A stretch of 10,594 nt of DNA, taken from assembly GCF_039812505.1 (NCBI RefSeq), contig NZ_JBDIAQ010000123.1:1-10594 (forward strand), given 5' to 3'. The stretch comes from Intrasporangium_A sp039812505 (GTDB lineage: Bacteria > Actinomycetota > Actinomycetes > Actinomycetales > Dermatophilaceae). Made by a program: the position numbers and the translations under genes. Below, piece after piece: positions 1-6,008 of this stretch (positions within the stretch are counted from its first letter, which is position 1; every line of letters begins with the position of its first letter). Under the pieces are notes generated by a model that worked only from the letters and a program-made list of their open reading frames with translations, was not told the DNA's origin and ran no database searches.

Positions 1-563
1 GCCTTGGCCCGCGCCTTCGTCGCCTTCTTGTACTCGCGCACCTTGGCCTTGGACGCCTCGTCGACGATGTCGGCGACCGAGCGGAAGCCGTCCTGGCCGT
101 ACTCGCCGGCCGCCTCCTGCCACCCGTCGGGTCGCACGCCCAGCTGCTTGGCCAGCAGCGCCGTGAAGATCCGTGCCTTCTGCGGGCCGAAGCCCGGCAG
201 GGCCTCGAGCCGGCGAACGAGCTCGGCACCGGACCCGACACCGGCCCACAGGTTCGCCGCGTCGCCGCCCCAGTCGTCGACGACCCGCTGGCACAGCTGC
301 TGCGCCCGCCCCGCCATCGCGCCCGGGAAGCGGTGCAGCGCCGGAGGCGTACGGAACACCTCGACCAGCTCGTCCGGCGGCATCGCCGCGATCGCCGCAG
401 CGTCGAGCCGCGGCACACCCAGCCGCTCGGCCAGCACGCTGGGCGAGGTGAACGCCTTCTCCATCGGGACCTGCTGGTCGAGCATCAACGCGAGCACGAG
501 GGCGAGCGGGTCGCGCGCGAGCAGCGCGTTGCCGGCATCGGTCGAAGCGAGGTGCAGGCTCAT
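1..563 (-). CDS. HhH-GPD-type base-excision DNA glycosylase (3' end cut by window edge)
   Basis: I see 187 codons from an ATG at 563 with no stop before the left edge, so the C-terminus is missing. The protein resembles the small actinobacterial HhH-GPD family of uncharacterised DNA glycosylases, which should excise damaged bases in the cytoplasm. Near the N-terminus, LMLDQQVPMEKAF (about residues 26-38) corresponds to the conserved QQ helix of AlkA-like glycosylases. The helix-hairpin-helix is LPGFGPQKA (about 122-130), and GVRPDGW follows with Asp146 at the position expected for the GPD aspartate. No Cys cluster for a 4Fe-4S centre is visible in the part present. The tail is Lys/Ala-rich (EYKKATKARAK), so probably only a few residues are missing. 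The start overlaps the yigZ-like stop as ATGA, implying translational coupling. The family call is firm; the substrate is unknown. Confidence 0.85.
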   Translation of the reverse strand, partial: MSLHLASTDAGNALLARDPLALVLALMLDQQVPMEKAFTSPSVLAERLGVPRLDAAAIAAMPPDELVEVFRTPPALHRFPGAMAGRAQQLCQRVVDDWGGDAANLWAGVGSGAELVRRLEALPGFGPQKARIFTALLAKQLGVRPDGWQEAAGEYGQDGFRSVADIVDEASKAKVREYKKATKARAK

Positions 564-1231
564 GGTCCAATCCTGACCCATGCGCGGCCGGTGGGCTCGA
601 ACCGGGCCCGCCCGCCGGTGAGCTCGGCGAGCAGCGCTTCCGCCGCGGGCACCCCGTCCGGAGAGACCGCCACCCGGATCGTGACCGCCTTCGTCGTGTA
701 GTCCACCGCCACCGTGCCCAGCCCGCCGCGGCCGCGCAGGGCGTGCTCGATCCGCGGCCCCTCGGCGTGCGGCACCGTCGCCTCGAGAATGACGCTCAGC
801 TCGTGGCGCGCGATCGTCACGGTCGCAAGGGCGGTGCGCACCGCGTCGCCGTAGGCCCGGGCCAGGCCTCCCGTCCCGAGCAGCACGCCGCCGAACCATC
901 TGGTCACGACCGCGACGACGTTTGTCACGCCCGCGCTGCGCAGCGCCTCGAGCATCGGCAGGCCGGCCGTGCCGGAGGGCTCCCCGTCGTCGTTGCTGCG
1001 CTGCACGGCGCCGCCCGGCCCGAGCACGAACGCGGTGCAGTGGTGGCCGGCCTCGCGCGACCCCGCCCGGACCCGCTCGATCGCGGCCCGCGCCGCCTCC
1101 TCGGTGCCGACCGGCTCGAGGTCGCAGACGAACCGCGACCGCTTGACGACCGTCTCGGCCCGGGCCGGCCCGGCCGGCGTCAGGTAGGAGGCCGGTGACC
1201 CGCCCTCGCGGTGCCCCGTCGCCTCGTCCAC
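560..1231 (-). CDS. YigZ/IMPACT family protein
   Basis: This 223-residue protein has the full set of YigZ (UPF0029/IMPACT) signatures. These are KRSRF at 30-34, HHCTA at 63-67, NDDGEPSGTAGLPML at 80-94 and the glycine-rich VVTRWFGGVLLGTGGLARAY at 108-127, followed by a DUF1949-like C-terminal domain from about 140. Eukaryotic IMPACT proteins act in translation stress through GCN2. The bacterial members are small cytoplasmic proteins of unclear biochemical role, so I assign family only. The start is GTG at 1231, with no convincing Shine-Dalgarno but a GATAAT hexamer ending 6 nt upstream, so the mRNA may be leaderless. The gene is the first of a leftward pair, its stop overlapping the start of the HhH-GPD glycosylase, and is divergent from the crcB pair. 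Length is close to the usual 200-220 residues. Confidence 0.9.
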   Translation of the reverse strand: MDEATGHREGGSPASYLTPAGPARAETVVKRSRFVCDLEPVGTEEAARAAIERVRAGSREAGHHCTAFVLGPGGAVQRSNDDGEPSGTAGLPMLEALRSAGVTNVVAVVTRWFGGVLLGTGGLARAYGDAVRTALATVTIARHELSVILEATVPHAEGPRIEHALRGRGGLGTVAVDYTTKAVTIRVAVSPDGVPAAEALLAELTGGRARFEPTGRAWVRIGP

Positions 1232-1237
1232 GACAGG

Positions 1238-1243
1238 ATTATC
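1238..1243 (-). promoter_or_regulatory. Putative -10 element GATAAT for yigZ, leaderless spacing
   Basis: GATAAT on the minus strand matches TATAAT at five of six positions and stands out in such G+C-rich DNA. Exactly 6 nt separate it from the GTG at 1231, so transcription would begin at or beside the start codon. No good -35 hexamer is visible 16-18 nt upstream. Confidence 0.45.
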
Positions 1244-1345
1244 GCGTGCGCGGGCCCGCTACCCGCCGTCGCGGCCCGGCGCGTCCACGCGACGGTCGCA
1301 ACCAAGCCGTGACGGTACGGTCCCCAACCCGTGACCCCGGCCGCT

Positions 1346-1351
1346 GAAACT
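1346..1351 (+). promoter_or_regulatory. Weak putative -10 element GAAACT for crcB1
   Basis: GAAACT lies 6 nt before the ATG at 1358 and keeps only the two most conserved -10 positions (A2 and T6). There is no Shine-Dalgarno before that ATG, so a leaderless start is possible. Taken alone it is weak; it is listed because four other starts in the window have the same arrangement. Confidence 0.2.
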
Positions 1352-1357
1352 GGTCGC

Positions 1358-1723
1358 ATGCGCCTCGTCCCTGCTGCCCTCGGTGGAGCGGCCGGGACCC
1401 TGCTGCGGCTGCTGCTCACCCAGGGTGACACCGGGCAGGGCTGGGACGCGCGCATGACGGCCGTCAACATCCTGGGCGCGTTCCTGCTCGGTCTGGCCAG
1501 CCAGCTGCGGCTGCGCCCCGCGCAACGCGACTTCGTCATGACGGGCGGGCTGGGGGCGCTGACCTCGTTCGCGGTCCTGACCGCCGCGTTCGTCGACGGC
1601 ACCGGGACCGCGCAGGCGTGGATCGGTCTGGTCACGAGCGTGCTGCTCGGCCTGGCCGCCGCCCTGGCCGGCGTCCTCCTCGGCCGGCTCCTGACCCCCG
1701 ACGAGCCCGAGGCCGAGGCATGA
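1358..1723 (+). CDS. crcB: CrcB/Fluc fluoride channel subunit 1
   Basis: This 121-residue membrane protein has four predicted transmembrane helices (about 3-20, 33-50, 58-80, 86-110), the size and topology of Fluc fluoride channels, which export F- and work as antiparallel dimers. Family marks are GGAAGTLLRL (9-18, the GGxxGAxxR motif), AVNILGAFLLG (35-45, with the pore Asn37) and TGGLGALTSF (62-71), which corresponds to the conserved GxxGgfTTFSTF helix break. The second Phe of that break is not retained. I chose ATG 1358 because it places the GGxxG motif at the usual distance from the N-terminus; a GTG at 1331 would add nine residues. The stop overlaps the next crcB start as ATGA, so the two subunits are probably made together as a heterodimer. 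Confidence 0.85.
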   Translation: MRLVPAALGGAAGTLLRLLLTQGDTGQGWDARMTAVNILGAFLLGLASQLRLRPAQRDFVMTGGLGALTSFAVLTAAFVDGTGTAQAWIGLVTSVLLGLAAALAGVLLGRLLTPDEPEAEA

Positions 1724-2085
1724 CCGACGTCCCCCCGTGGGCCTGGGGGCTCGCCGTGGTGGTGGGCGCCCTGTCCGCGGTGGCCCGGGGCTGGCTCGTC
1801 GAGCGGCTCGCCGGCCGGCGGATACCGCTCGGGGTGCTGGTCGCCAACGTCGTCGCGTGCGCACTCGCCGGGGTGGCCGTGGCCACCCGCGACCGGATGG
1901 ACGCGGTGTGGTTCTTCGTGCTCGTCGGCGGGCTCTGCGGTGCCCTGTCGACGGTCGCCGACCTCAGCCGCGACACCGCCCTGCTCGTGCGCGACGGCGA
2001 CACCGTCGGTGCGGTGGGCAACGTCGCGCTCAACGTCACGCTCGGGCTGGGGGCGAGCTGGGCGGCATACGCCATGGCCGGCTGA
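1720..2085 (+). CDS. crcB: CrcB/Fluc fluoride channel subunit 2 (divergent)
   Basis: This is a 121-residue, four-helix membrane protein, the same length as its upstream partner and overlapping it by ATGA. It keeps the CrcB framework: GALSAVARGWL (16-26) for the first motif, LVANVVACALAG (40-51) with pore Asn43, and VGGLCGALSTVADLS (69-83) at the helix-break position. The usual TTFSTF Phe residues are replaced there (STVADL), and Arg/Asp residues follow at 84-94 (RDTALLVRDGD). It is therefore the more diverged member of the pair. Paired crcB genes are common in Gram-positive bacteria and are taken to form an antiparallel heterodimer in the cytoplasmic membrane. The last 50 bp overlap the end of the convergent chelatase gene. 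Confidence 0.8.
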   Translation: MTDVPPWAWGLAVVVGALSAVARGWLVERLAGRRIPLGVLVANVVACALAGVAVATRDRMDAVWFFVLVGGLCGALSTVADLSRDTALLVRDGDTVGAVGNVALNVTLGLGASWAAYAMAG

Positions 2086-2752
2086 ACCGCTCGAGGACGA
2101 TGTCCACCAGCGCCTCCGGGGCCGGTTCCCCCGCGAGCAGCAGCGGCGGGGTGACGTGCTCGGCGCCGCAGCCCGCCGCGCGGTCCGCGAAGTGGCCGGG
2201 CGCGAGCAGGTAGGTCACCACGAGCACGCTCCGGCCGGCGGCGTGCTCGTCCGCCACCACGTCGGTCAGCCTCGGCCGACCGGCCGAGAGGTATGCCGCC
2301 GTCACCCGTCTGCCCAGCAGCGCGCCCAGGTGGGTGGCGGCGGTGTCGCAGTCGGCGGTCGCGGAGTCGTTCGAGGAGCCGGCCGCGGCCAGGACGACCG
2401 TCTCGTCGCGACGAGGCAGCCTGCGGCCCAAGCGTGCTCGCATGAGCTCGGCGAGCCGGCGGTCGGGCCCGAGGGCGGGGGCGACGGTGGCACCGGGGAC
2501 GCCGGCCGCGGCGTCGGTCAGGTCCACGAACACGTGGTACCCGGCCGACAGCAGCAGCGGCACGAGGCGGGCCGGTCGGCCGCCGAGTCGCGCGAGCACC
2601 TCGGCCGGGCTCGGTTGCTGGACGTCGACGTGGGCCGAGCACACCTGCAGGTCCGGCCGGCGGCGGGCGACCGCGTCGACCAGGCCCCGGACGGCGGCCT
2701 GTCCCGAGGGTGCGGCGGTGCCGTGCGAGCACGCGACGAGGACCGGCTCCAC
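2036..2752 (-). CDS. Sirohydrochlorin chelatase family protein (CbiX/SirB-like)
   Basis: This 238-residue protein is a tandem two-lobe class II chelatase. The N-terminal lobe has VACSHGT with His10 and LSAGYHVFVDL with His73, the two metal-binding histidines of SirB/CbiX. The second lobe repeats the fold with AAAGSSND (122-129) and TYLLAPGHFAD (180-190) but keeps only His187. It probably inserts Fe2+ (siroheme) or Co2+ (cobalamin) into sirohydrochlorin in the cytoplasm; sequence alone cannot choose the metal. Start is GTG at 2752, only 16 nt after the hydrolase stop and without an obvious Shine-Dalgarno, so translation probably depends on the upstream gene. The Pro/Ser/Ala C-terminal tail (after WRMPP) is encoded opposite the last helix of crcB2. 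No other siroheme or cobalamin gene is in the window. Confidence 0.85.
   Translation of the reverse strand: MEPVLVACSHGTAAPSGQAAVRGLVDAVARRRPDLQVCSAHVDVQQPSPAEVLARLGGRPARLVPLLLSAGYHVFVDLTDAAAGVPGATVAPALGPDRRLAELMRARLGRRLPRRDETVVLAAAGSSNDSATADCDTAATHLGALLGRRVTAAYLSAGRPRLTDVVADEHAAGRSVLVVTYLLAPGHFADRAAGCGAEHVTPPLLLAGEPAPEALVDIVLERFSRPWRMPPSSPPARA
2061..2070 (+). repeat. First copy of an over-represented 10-mer, GGCGGCATAC
   Basis: Identical copies lie at 6593-6602, 7792-7801 and 10415-10424 on the plus strand and at 2291-2300 and 7768-7777 on the minus strand. A shorter copy, CGGCATACG, is on the minus strand at 4658-4666. Copies occur inside genes, where they encode Ala-Ala-Tyr as GCG GCA TAC, and in intergenic DNA, where two face each other as a hairpin and one overlaps a promoter. 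The function is unknown. Confidence 0.6.
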
Positions 2753-2768
2753 CAGGACGACCCGGTGG

Positions 2769-3599
2769 TCAGGCGTCGGCGCCGACGAAGCGGCGCAGTG
2801 CGTCGATGACGACCGCCGGCGCCTCGGTGTGCACCCAGTGGGTCGCGCCCTCGACGGTCAGCAGCTCCACCGCGGGGAACAGGCGACGCATCCCCTCGGT
2901 GTCCTCCGCTCGGATGTAGGGCGAGGCCCCGCCCGCGATCCACAGGACCGGGCCGGCGAAGGGCGCCACCTTGTCGGCGACGGCCGGCCAGCCCGCGATC
3001 CGCGACGCGCTGCCCCGTGCGGCGTCGGCGGCGAACAGGTCGAGGTTGGCCTGCCAGCGCCACGAGTCGCCGTCGCGCCGCAGGTTCTGCAGCAGGAAGG
3101 CCTTGACCCCCGGGTCGGACTCGTGGAACCGCTCCTCGGCGTCGGCCCGGCTGGTCAGCTCGCGCAGGGGCAGCCGGCGCATCTCGTCGATGTACCCCGC
3201 GAACCGGTCCAGGCTGCCGTAGCTCTTCGGGGCGATGTCGACCACGACGAGGCGCTCGACCAGGTCGGGGTGCAGCAGGGCGACGAGCATCGCCACCTTG
3301 CCGCCGAGCGAGTGCCCGACCAGTGCCCAGGTCTCCGCCGGGGCCGTGTCACCCAGCGTGGCGGCGACCGAGTCGGCATAGCCCTCGTAGGAGAACTGCG
3401 GGGTGCGCGGTGACCGCCCGTGGTCGGGCAGGTCGACGAGCAGGCACTGGGCGTCGTCGTGCCGGGCGCCGGACACCCCCTTGGCGATCTGGTTCCAGTT
3501 GCGCCCCTGCCCGAACAGGCCGTGCAGGAACGCGACGTGGGGCCCGGCCGTCCCCACCGACCTCGTGTGGAGCGGGCCGGTGACACGCGTGGTGGTCAT
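2769..3599 (-). CDS. Alpha/beta hydrolase, YbfF-like esterase
   Basis: This 276-residue cytoplasmic protein has the canonical alpha/beta hydrolase order. The oxyanion-hole motif is HGLFGQGRNW (26-35), the nucleophile elbow GHSLGGK (95-101) has Ser97, and VVDIAPKSYG (119-128) follows with Asp121. GGASPYI (223-229) carries Ser226 and GATHWVHTEAP (251-261) carries His254. As I recall, E. coli YbfF uses Ser89, Asp113, Ser206 and His234; the Ser-to-Asp spacing (24) and the second Ser-to-His spacing (28) are the same here, which supports YbfF-like esterase over other subfamilies. The substrate is unknown, probably a short-chain or acyl-CoA type ester. Start is ATG 3599, preceded by TACGCT six bases upstream and no Shine-Dalgarno. 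It heads a two-gene operon with the chelatase. No terminator is visible between it and the upstream response-regulator gene. Confidence 0.88.
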   Translation of the reverse strand: MTTTRVTGPLHTRSVGTAGPHVAFLHGLFGQGRNWNQIAKGVSGARHDDAQCLLVDLPDHGRSPRTPQFSYEGYADSVAATLGDTAPAETWALVGHSLGGKVAMLVALLHPDLVERLVVVDIAPKSYGSLDRFAGYIDEMRRLPLRELTSRADAEERFHESDPGVKAFLLQNLRRDGDSWRWQANLDLFAADAARGSASRIAGWPAVADKVAPFAGPVLWIAGGASPYIRAEDTEGMRRLFPAVELLTVEGATHWVHTEAPAVVIDALRRFVGADA

Positions 3600-3605
3600 C
3601 GGGGC

Positions 3606-3611
3606 AGCGTA
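3606..3611 (-). promoter_or_regulatory. Putative -10 element TACGCT, leaderless hydrolase start
   Basis: TACGCT fits the actinobacterial TAnnnT -10 consensus and ends 6 nt before the ATG at 3599, so the transcript would start at or next to the start codon. No recognisable -35 or Shine-Dalgarno accompanies it. Confidence 0.45.
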
Positions 3612-3656
3612 GCGGGGGCCGGGGTCGGTGTACCTCGGCAGCGCGCGACGGGGAGG

Positions 3657-4352
3657 TCAGAGGATCCGGCGGCCCATCGCCCAGGCGGTCAGCTCGTGGC
3701 GCGAGGACAGCTGCAGCTTGCGCAGCACCGACGAGACGTGGGTCTCGACGGTCTTGACCGAGATGAACAGCTCCTTGGCGACCTCCTTGTACTGGTAGCC
3801 CCGGGCGATCAGGCGCATCACCTCGCGCTCCCGGGCCGAGAGCCGGTCGAGCTCCTCGTCGATCTCGGCGACCTCGCCGGCCGCGGCCCCGAACGCGTCG
3901 AGGACGAAGCCGGCCAGGCGCGGGCTGAAGACCGCGTCGCCCTCGGCGACCCGCCCGATCGCGGTGAGCAGCTCCGCGGCACTGATCGTCTTGGTCACGT
4001 AGCCGCGGGCGCCCGCCCGGATCACGGCGATCACGTCCTCGGCCGCGTCGGAGACCGACAGGGCCAGGAAGCGCACCGGCCCGCCGTGCTCGCTCTCGAG
4101 GCCGACGCAGCCGCGGATGACGTCGGCGCCGCCGTGGCCGTCACCGCCGGGCAGGTGGACGTCGAGCAGGACCACGTCGGGCCGCTGCTGGCCGATGACC
4201 GATACGGCGGACTCCACGGCCCCGGCCTCGCCGACGATCTCGAGCCGGACGGGCGCCGTGCCGGCCAGTCCCGTCAGCTCGGCCCGCACCCCGGTGCGGA
4301 ACATGTGATGGTCGTCGACGATGACGATGCGGATCGCCTGGTCCTGGCTCAT
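3657..4352 (-). CDS. NarL/LuxR-family response regulator of the PspC kinase
   Basis: This 231-residue two-domain regulator begins with a receiver domain (about 7-130): acidic pocket Asp13/Asp14 in IVIVDDHHMF, phosphoacceptor Asp64 in VLLDVHLPGG, Ser99 in LALSVS and Lys121 in YVTK. A short linker leads to a LuxR-type helix-turn-helix (about 168-228): LSAREREVMRLIARG, then YKEVAKELFISVKTVETHV, ending LQLSSRHELTAWA. The receiver has an extra loop (GGDGHGGADVIRGCVGLES) after the phosphorylation site. The start overlaps the kinase stop as ATGA, so kinase and regulator are coupled and should be a cognate pair. It probably binds DNA as a dimer; the inverted repeat at 5949-5971 in the divergent promoter is the obvious candidate target. 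Closest known logic is LiaR or EsrR type envelope-stress regulators. Confidence 0.92.
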   Translation of the reverse strand: MSQDQAIRIVIVDDHHMFRTGVRAELTGLAGTAPVRLEIVGEAGAVESAVSVIGQQRPDVVLLDVHLPGGDGHGGADVIRGCVGLESEHGGPVRFLALSVSDAAEDVIAVIRAGARGYVTKTISAAELLTAIGRVAEGDAVFSPRLAGFVLDAFGAAAGEVAEIDEELDRLSAREREVMRLIARGYQYKEVAKELFISVKTVETHVSSVLRKLQLSSRHELTAWAMGRRIL

Positions 4353-5884
4353 GCGGACTGCTCCTGTGGCTGGGCGCCGGGGTCGGGGGTGGTCGGGGGC
4401 TGGCGCCGCCGCTGCTTCTCGCGGGCCTGGCCCGAGGCCCCGGCGGCCGACGGGTCCGGTTCGCCGGGCTCCACCGGCAGGCACAGCTCGATCTCGGTCC
4501 CGTCGCTGCGCCGCCGGATCCGCGCGGTGCCCCCGTGCCGCTCCATCCGGCCGATGATCGACTCGCGCACACCGGCGCGGTCGTCGGCGACGTCGTCGAG
4601 GTCGAACCCGGCACCACGGTCGCGCACGAACGCCTCGACCGTCTTGGGGCCCACCTCGACGTATGCCGTCACGGGCGGGCTCGCGTGGCGCACGGCGTTC
4701 CAGGCCGCCTCGCGGACCGCCTTGACGAGCGCCTCGAGGTGCTCGTCCATGGGCCGGTCCCCGGTGACGACGAGCTCGACCGGGACGCCGTGCAGGTCCT
4801 CGACCTCGTCGAGGGCGGCGGTCAGCGCGGCGCCGAGCGTGCCGGCCCGGGCGTCCTCGTCGTAGAGGTAGGACCGCAGCTGGCGCTCCTGGGCCCGGGC
4901 CAGCCGGGCGACCATGCCGGCGTCGTGGGACTGGCGCTGGATCAGGGCCAGGGTCTGCAGCACGGAGTCGTGCAGGTGGGCAGCGATGTCGGCCCGCTCG
5001 GTGGCCCGGATCCGGGCCGCCTGCTCCTCGCGCAGGTTGCTCCACAGCCGCAGCACCCAGGGCACCGCGAGCACCGCGAGGCCGATCAGGGCCGCCAGCA
5101 CGGCCCCGGCGACCTGCCACAGGTCGCTGGGACGGGTGCCGCGGGCCAGCAGCCCGACCAGCCCGAGCGTGACCAGCCCCAGTCCCACGACCAGCCAGAC
5201 CCACCGGACCGGGCGGTGCGAGCCCGTCGCGTCGGAGTCGTCGAGCTGCGACCAGAAGAAGACGGCCCCGATCCCGATCGCGACCAGCGGCAGCACGACC
5301 TCGGGGTGGACGTCGATCCCGGCGCTGCTGACGGACATCGCACCGGCCACCGCGATCACGACCACGCCCAGGACGGTGAGCAGGACGGCCTGGTTGCCGC
5401 TGCGCAGCCAGTCCCGCAGGGCCCCGGGGGACAGGCCCTGAGTCGCGGAGTCGCCCTCCCCGGAAGCCCGGGCCGCGTCCGGTCCCGAGTCGTCCGGGGC
5501 CCGGCGCATCGTGGCCCAGAGGAAGACGTAGACGGTCACCCCGGCCAGGAACGGCACCGACGTGAGCACGAAGACGACCCGGACGGCCTTGACCGGCACG
5601 CCGAGGTGGTCGGCCAGGCCGCGCGCGACGCCGCCGACCATCCGGCCGGAGCGGGCCCGCACCAGCGGCGGGCGCGTCGGGTGCCGAGCAGGGGAGACCG
5701 GTGCGGTGGGCGCCGGCGACTCGAGGGGTGCGCCCGGTCCCGCCGAGGGCTCGCCGGGGGGCTCGACCGGCGGCCCCGCCGAGGACACGACCGGCGGCCC
5801 CGCCGAGGGCACGGCAGGCGCCACGTCCGGCGGCTGCGGTGGCACGGCGGGCGCCGCGATCGCAGGGTGCTGTGCCGGGTCCAT
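4349..5884 (-). CDS. Sensor histidine kinase with N-terminal PspC domain
   Basis: This 511-residue membrane kinase opens with about 70 Pro/Ala/Ser-rich residues. A PspC domain follows (about 72-130: RSGRMVGGVARGLADHLGV, then a helix near 103-126) and further hydrophobic helices near 165-188, 196-211, 228-247 and 258-280. The dimerisation/phosphoacceptor helix has ADIAAHLHDSVLQTL with His305 as the likely phosphorylated residue. The ATPase domain has REAAWNAVRHA (N box, Asn396), VRDRGAGFD (G1 box, Asp422) and GVRESIIGRMERHGG (G2 box). This is the NarL-partner kinase class, with PspC replacing a conventional extracytoplasmic sensor, so it probably senses envelope state through the membrane or through the divergent PspC protein. 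I chose ATG 5884 because GAGG lies 8 nt upstream and the 44-codon open extension to 6016 would overlap the divergent gene. A Pro/Arg-rich tail follows the ATPase domain. Confidence 0.92.
   Translation of the reverse strand: MDPAQHPAIAAPAVPPQPPDVAPAVPSAGPPVVSSAGPPVEPPGEPSAGPGAPLESPAPTAPVSPARHPTRPPLVRARSGRMVGGVARGLADHLGVPVKAVRVVFVLTSVPFLAGVTVYVFLWATMRRAPDDSGPDAARASGEGDSATQGLSPGALRDWLRSGNQAVLLTVLGVVVIAVAGAMSVSSAGIDVHPEVVLPLVAIGIGAVFFWSQLDDSDATGSHRPVRWVWLVVGLGLVTLGLVGLLARGTRPSDLWQVAGAVLAALIGLAVLAVPWVLRLWSNLREEQAARIRATERADIAAHLHDSVLQTLALIQRQSHDAGMVARLARAQERQLRSYLYDEDARAGTLGAALTAALDEVEDLHGVPVELVVTGDRPMDEHLEALVKAVREAAWNAVRHASPPVTAYVEVGPKTVEAFVRDRGAGFDLDDVADDRAGVRESIIGRMERHGGTARIRRRSDGTEIELCLPVEPGEPDPSAAGASGQAREKQRRRQPPTTPDPGAQPQEQSA
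5765..5812 (-). repeat. Two-copy 24-bp tandem repeat in the kinase N-terminal tail
   Basis: Positions 5765-5788 and 5789-5812 are identical at 23 of 24 bases; the only difference is A/G at 5785/5809. On the minus strand each unit contributes SAGPPV to the Pro-rich segment before the PspC domain. A degenerate third unit lies just downstream (plus-strand 5737-5762). Because 24 is a multiple of three, copy-number change would lengthen or shorten the tail without a frameshift. Confidence 0.8.
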
Positions 5885-5892
5885 GTGTCCAT

Positions 5893-5896
5893 CCTC
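5893..5896 (-). promoter_or_regulatory. Shine-Dalgarno GAGG of the kinase gene
   Basis: GAGG on the minus strand sits 8 nt before the ATG at 5884. It decides this start over the upstream in-frame ATG at 6016. Confidence 0.6.
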
Positions 5897-5906
5897 GCCC
5901 ACTTGC

Positions 5907-5912
5907 AGCGTG
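5907..5912 (-). promoter_or_regulatory. Putative -10 element CACGCT of the kinase-regulator operon
   Basis: CACGCT on the minus strand would place transcription start near 5900, leaving a leader of about 16 nt that contains the GAGG ribosome site. The same hexamer serves the divergent pspC gene at 5997-6002. Support is from position and identity only. Confidence 0.3.
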
Positions 5913-5944
5913 CTGACGACCACCGCCGGCCGGTTTGGGGGTCC

Positions 5945-5963
5945 GGTCAGGGTCGGTTCAGGG
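5945..5963 (+). repeat. Short direct repeat, GGTCAGGG and GGTTCAGGG
   Basis: GGTCAGGG (5945-5952) and GGTTCAGGG (5955-5963) are near-identical and start 10 bp apart, about one helical turn. They overlap the left arm of the inverted repeat at 5949-5971, so this segment could carry either or both as protein-binding sites. Confidence 0.4.
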
Positions 5964-5971
5964 ACGACCCT
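5949..5971. promoter_or_regulatory. Candidate operator: perfect inverted repeat AGGGTCG-N9-CGACCCT
   Basis: Two perfect 7-bp arms (5949-5955 and 5965-5971) are separated by 9 bp in the divergent control region between the kinase operon and pspC. The centre (5960) is 49 bp upstream of the inferred pspC start of transcription at 6009 and about 60 bp upstream of the inferred kinase transcription start near 5900. That suits an activator bound upstream of both promoters. The likely ligand is the dimeric LuxR-type regulator encoded at 3657-4352. A looser outer pair, GGTCCG (5940-5945) and CGGACC (5982-5987), flanks it. Confidence 0.5.
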
Positions 5972-5996
5972 CATGGCTGGTCGGACCGGCGCCCGC

Positions 5997-6002
5997 CACG
6001 CT
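5997..6002 (+). promoter_or_regulatory. Putative -10 element CACGCT for pspC, leaderless spacing
   Basis: CACGCT keeps A2 and T6 of the -10 consensus and lies exactly 6 nt before the ATG at 6009, with no Shine-Dalgarno in between. The -35 region (5974-5979, TGGCTG) is poor, as expected for a promoter that needs an activator at the adjacent inverted repeat. Confidence 0.4.
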
Positions 6003-6008
6003 GGTGCC

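Noticed and set aside
1281..1292. Small inverted repeat CGCG-N4-CGCG upstream of crcB1
   Set aside because: Four-base self-complementary arms are expected by chance at this G+C content.
1307..1335. Direct repeat CCGTGAC at 1307-1313 and 1329-1335, 22 bp apart, upstream of crcB1
   Set aside because: Seven bases in G+C-rich DNA, with nothing else nearby to support an operator.
1305..1357. Possible fluoride riboswitch (crcB motif) upstream of crcB1, with GACGGTACGGTCC and CGCTGAAACTG loosely resembling its blocks
   Set aside because: The first stem is only about three pairs with a mismatch, the loop has no complementary partner for the pseudoknot, and the conserved CTGATG block is absent (CTGAAA). 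A covariance-model search for the crcB RNA family would settle it.
1331..1357. GTG start at 1331 for crcB1
   Set aside because: It adds nine polar residues before the first helix and has no Shine-Dalgarno; ATG 1358 gives the expected family N-terminus.
3600..3656. Terminator between the response regulator and the hydrolase gene
   Set aside because: I found no hairpin of useful length in these 57 bases, so read-through from the kinase operon into the hydrolase is possible.
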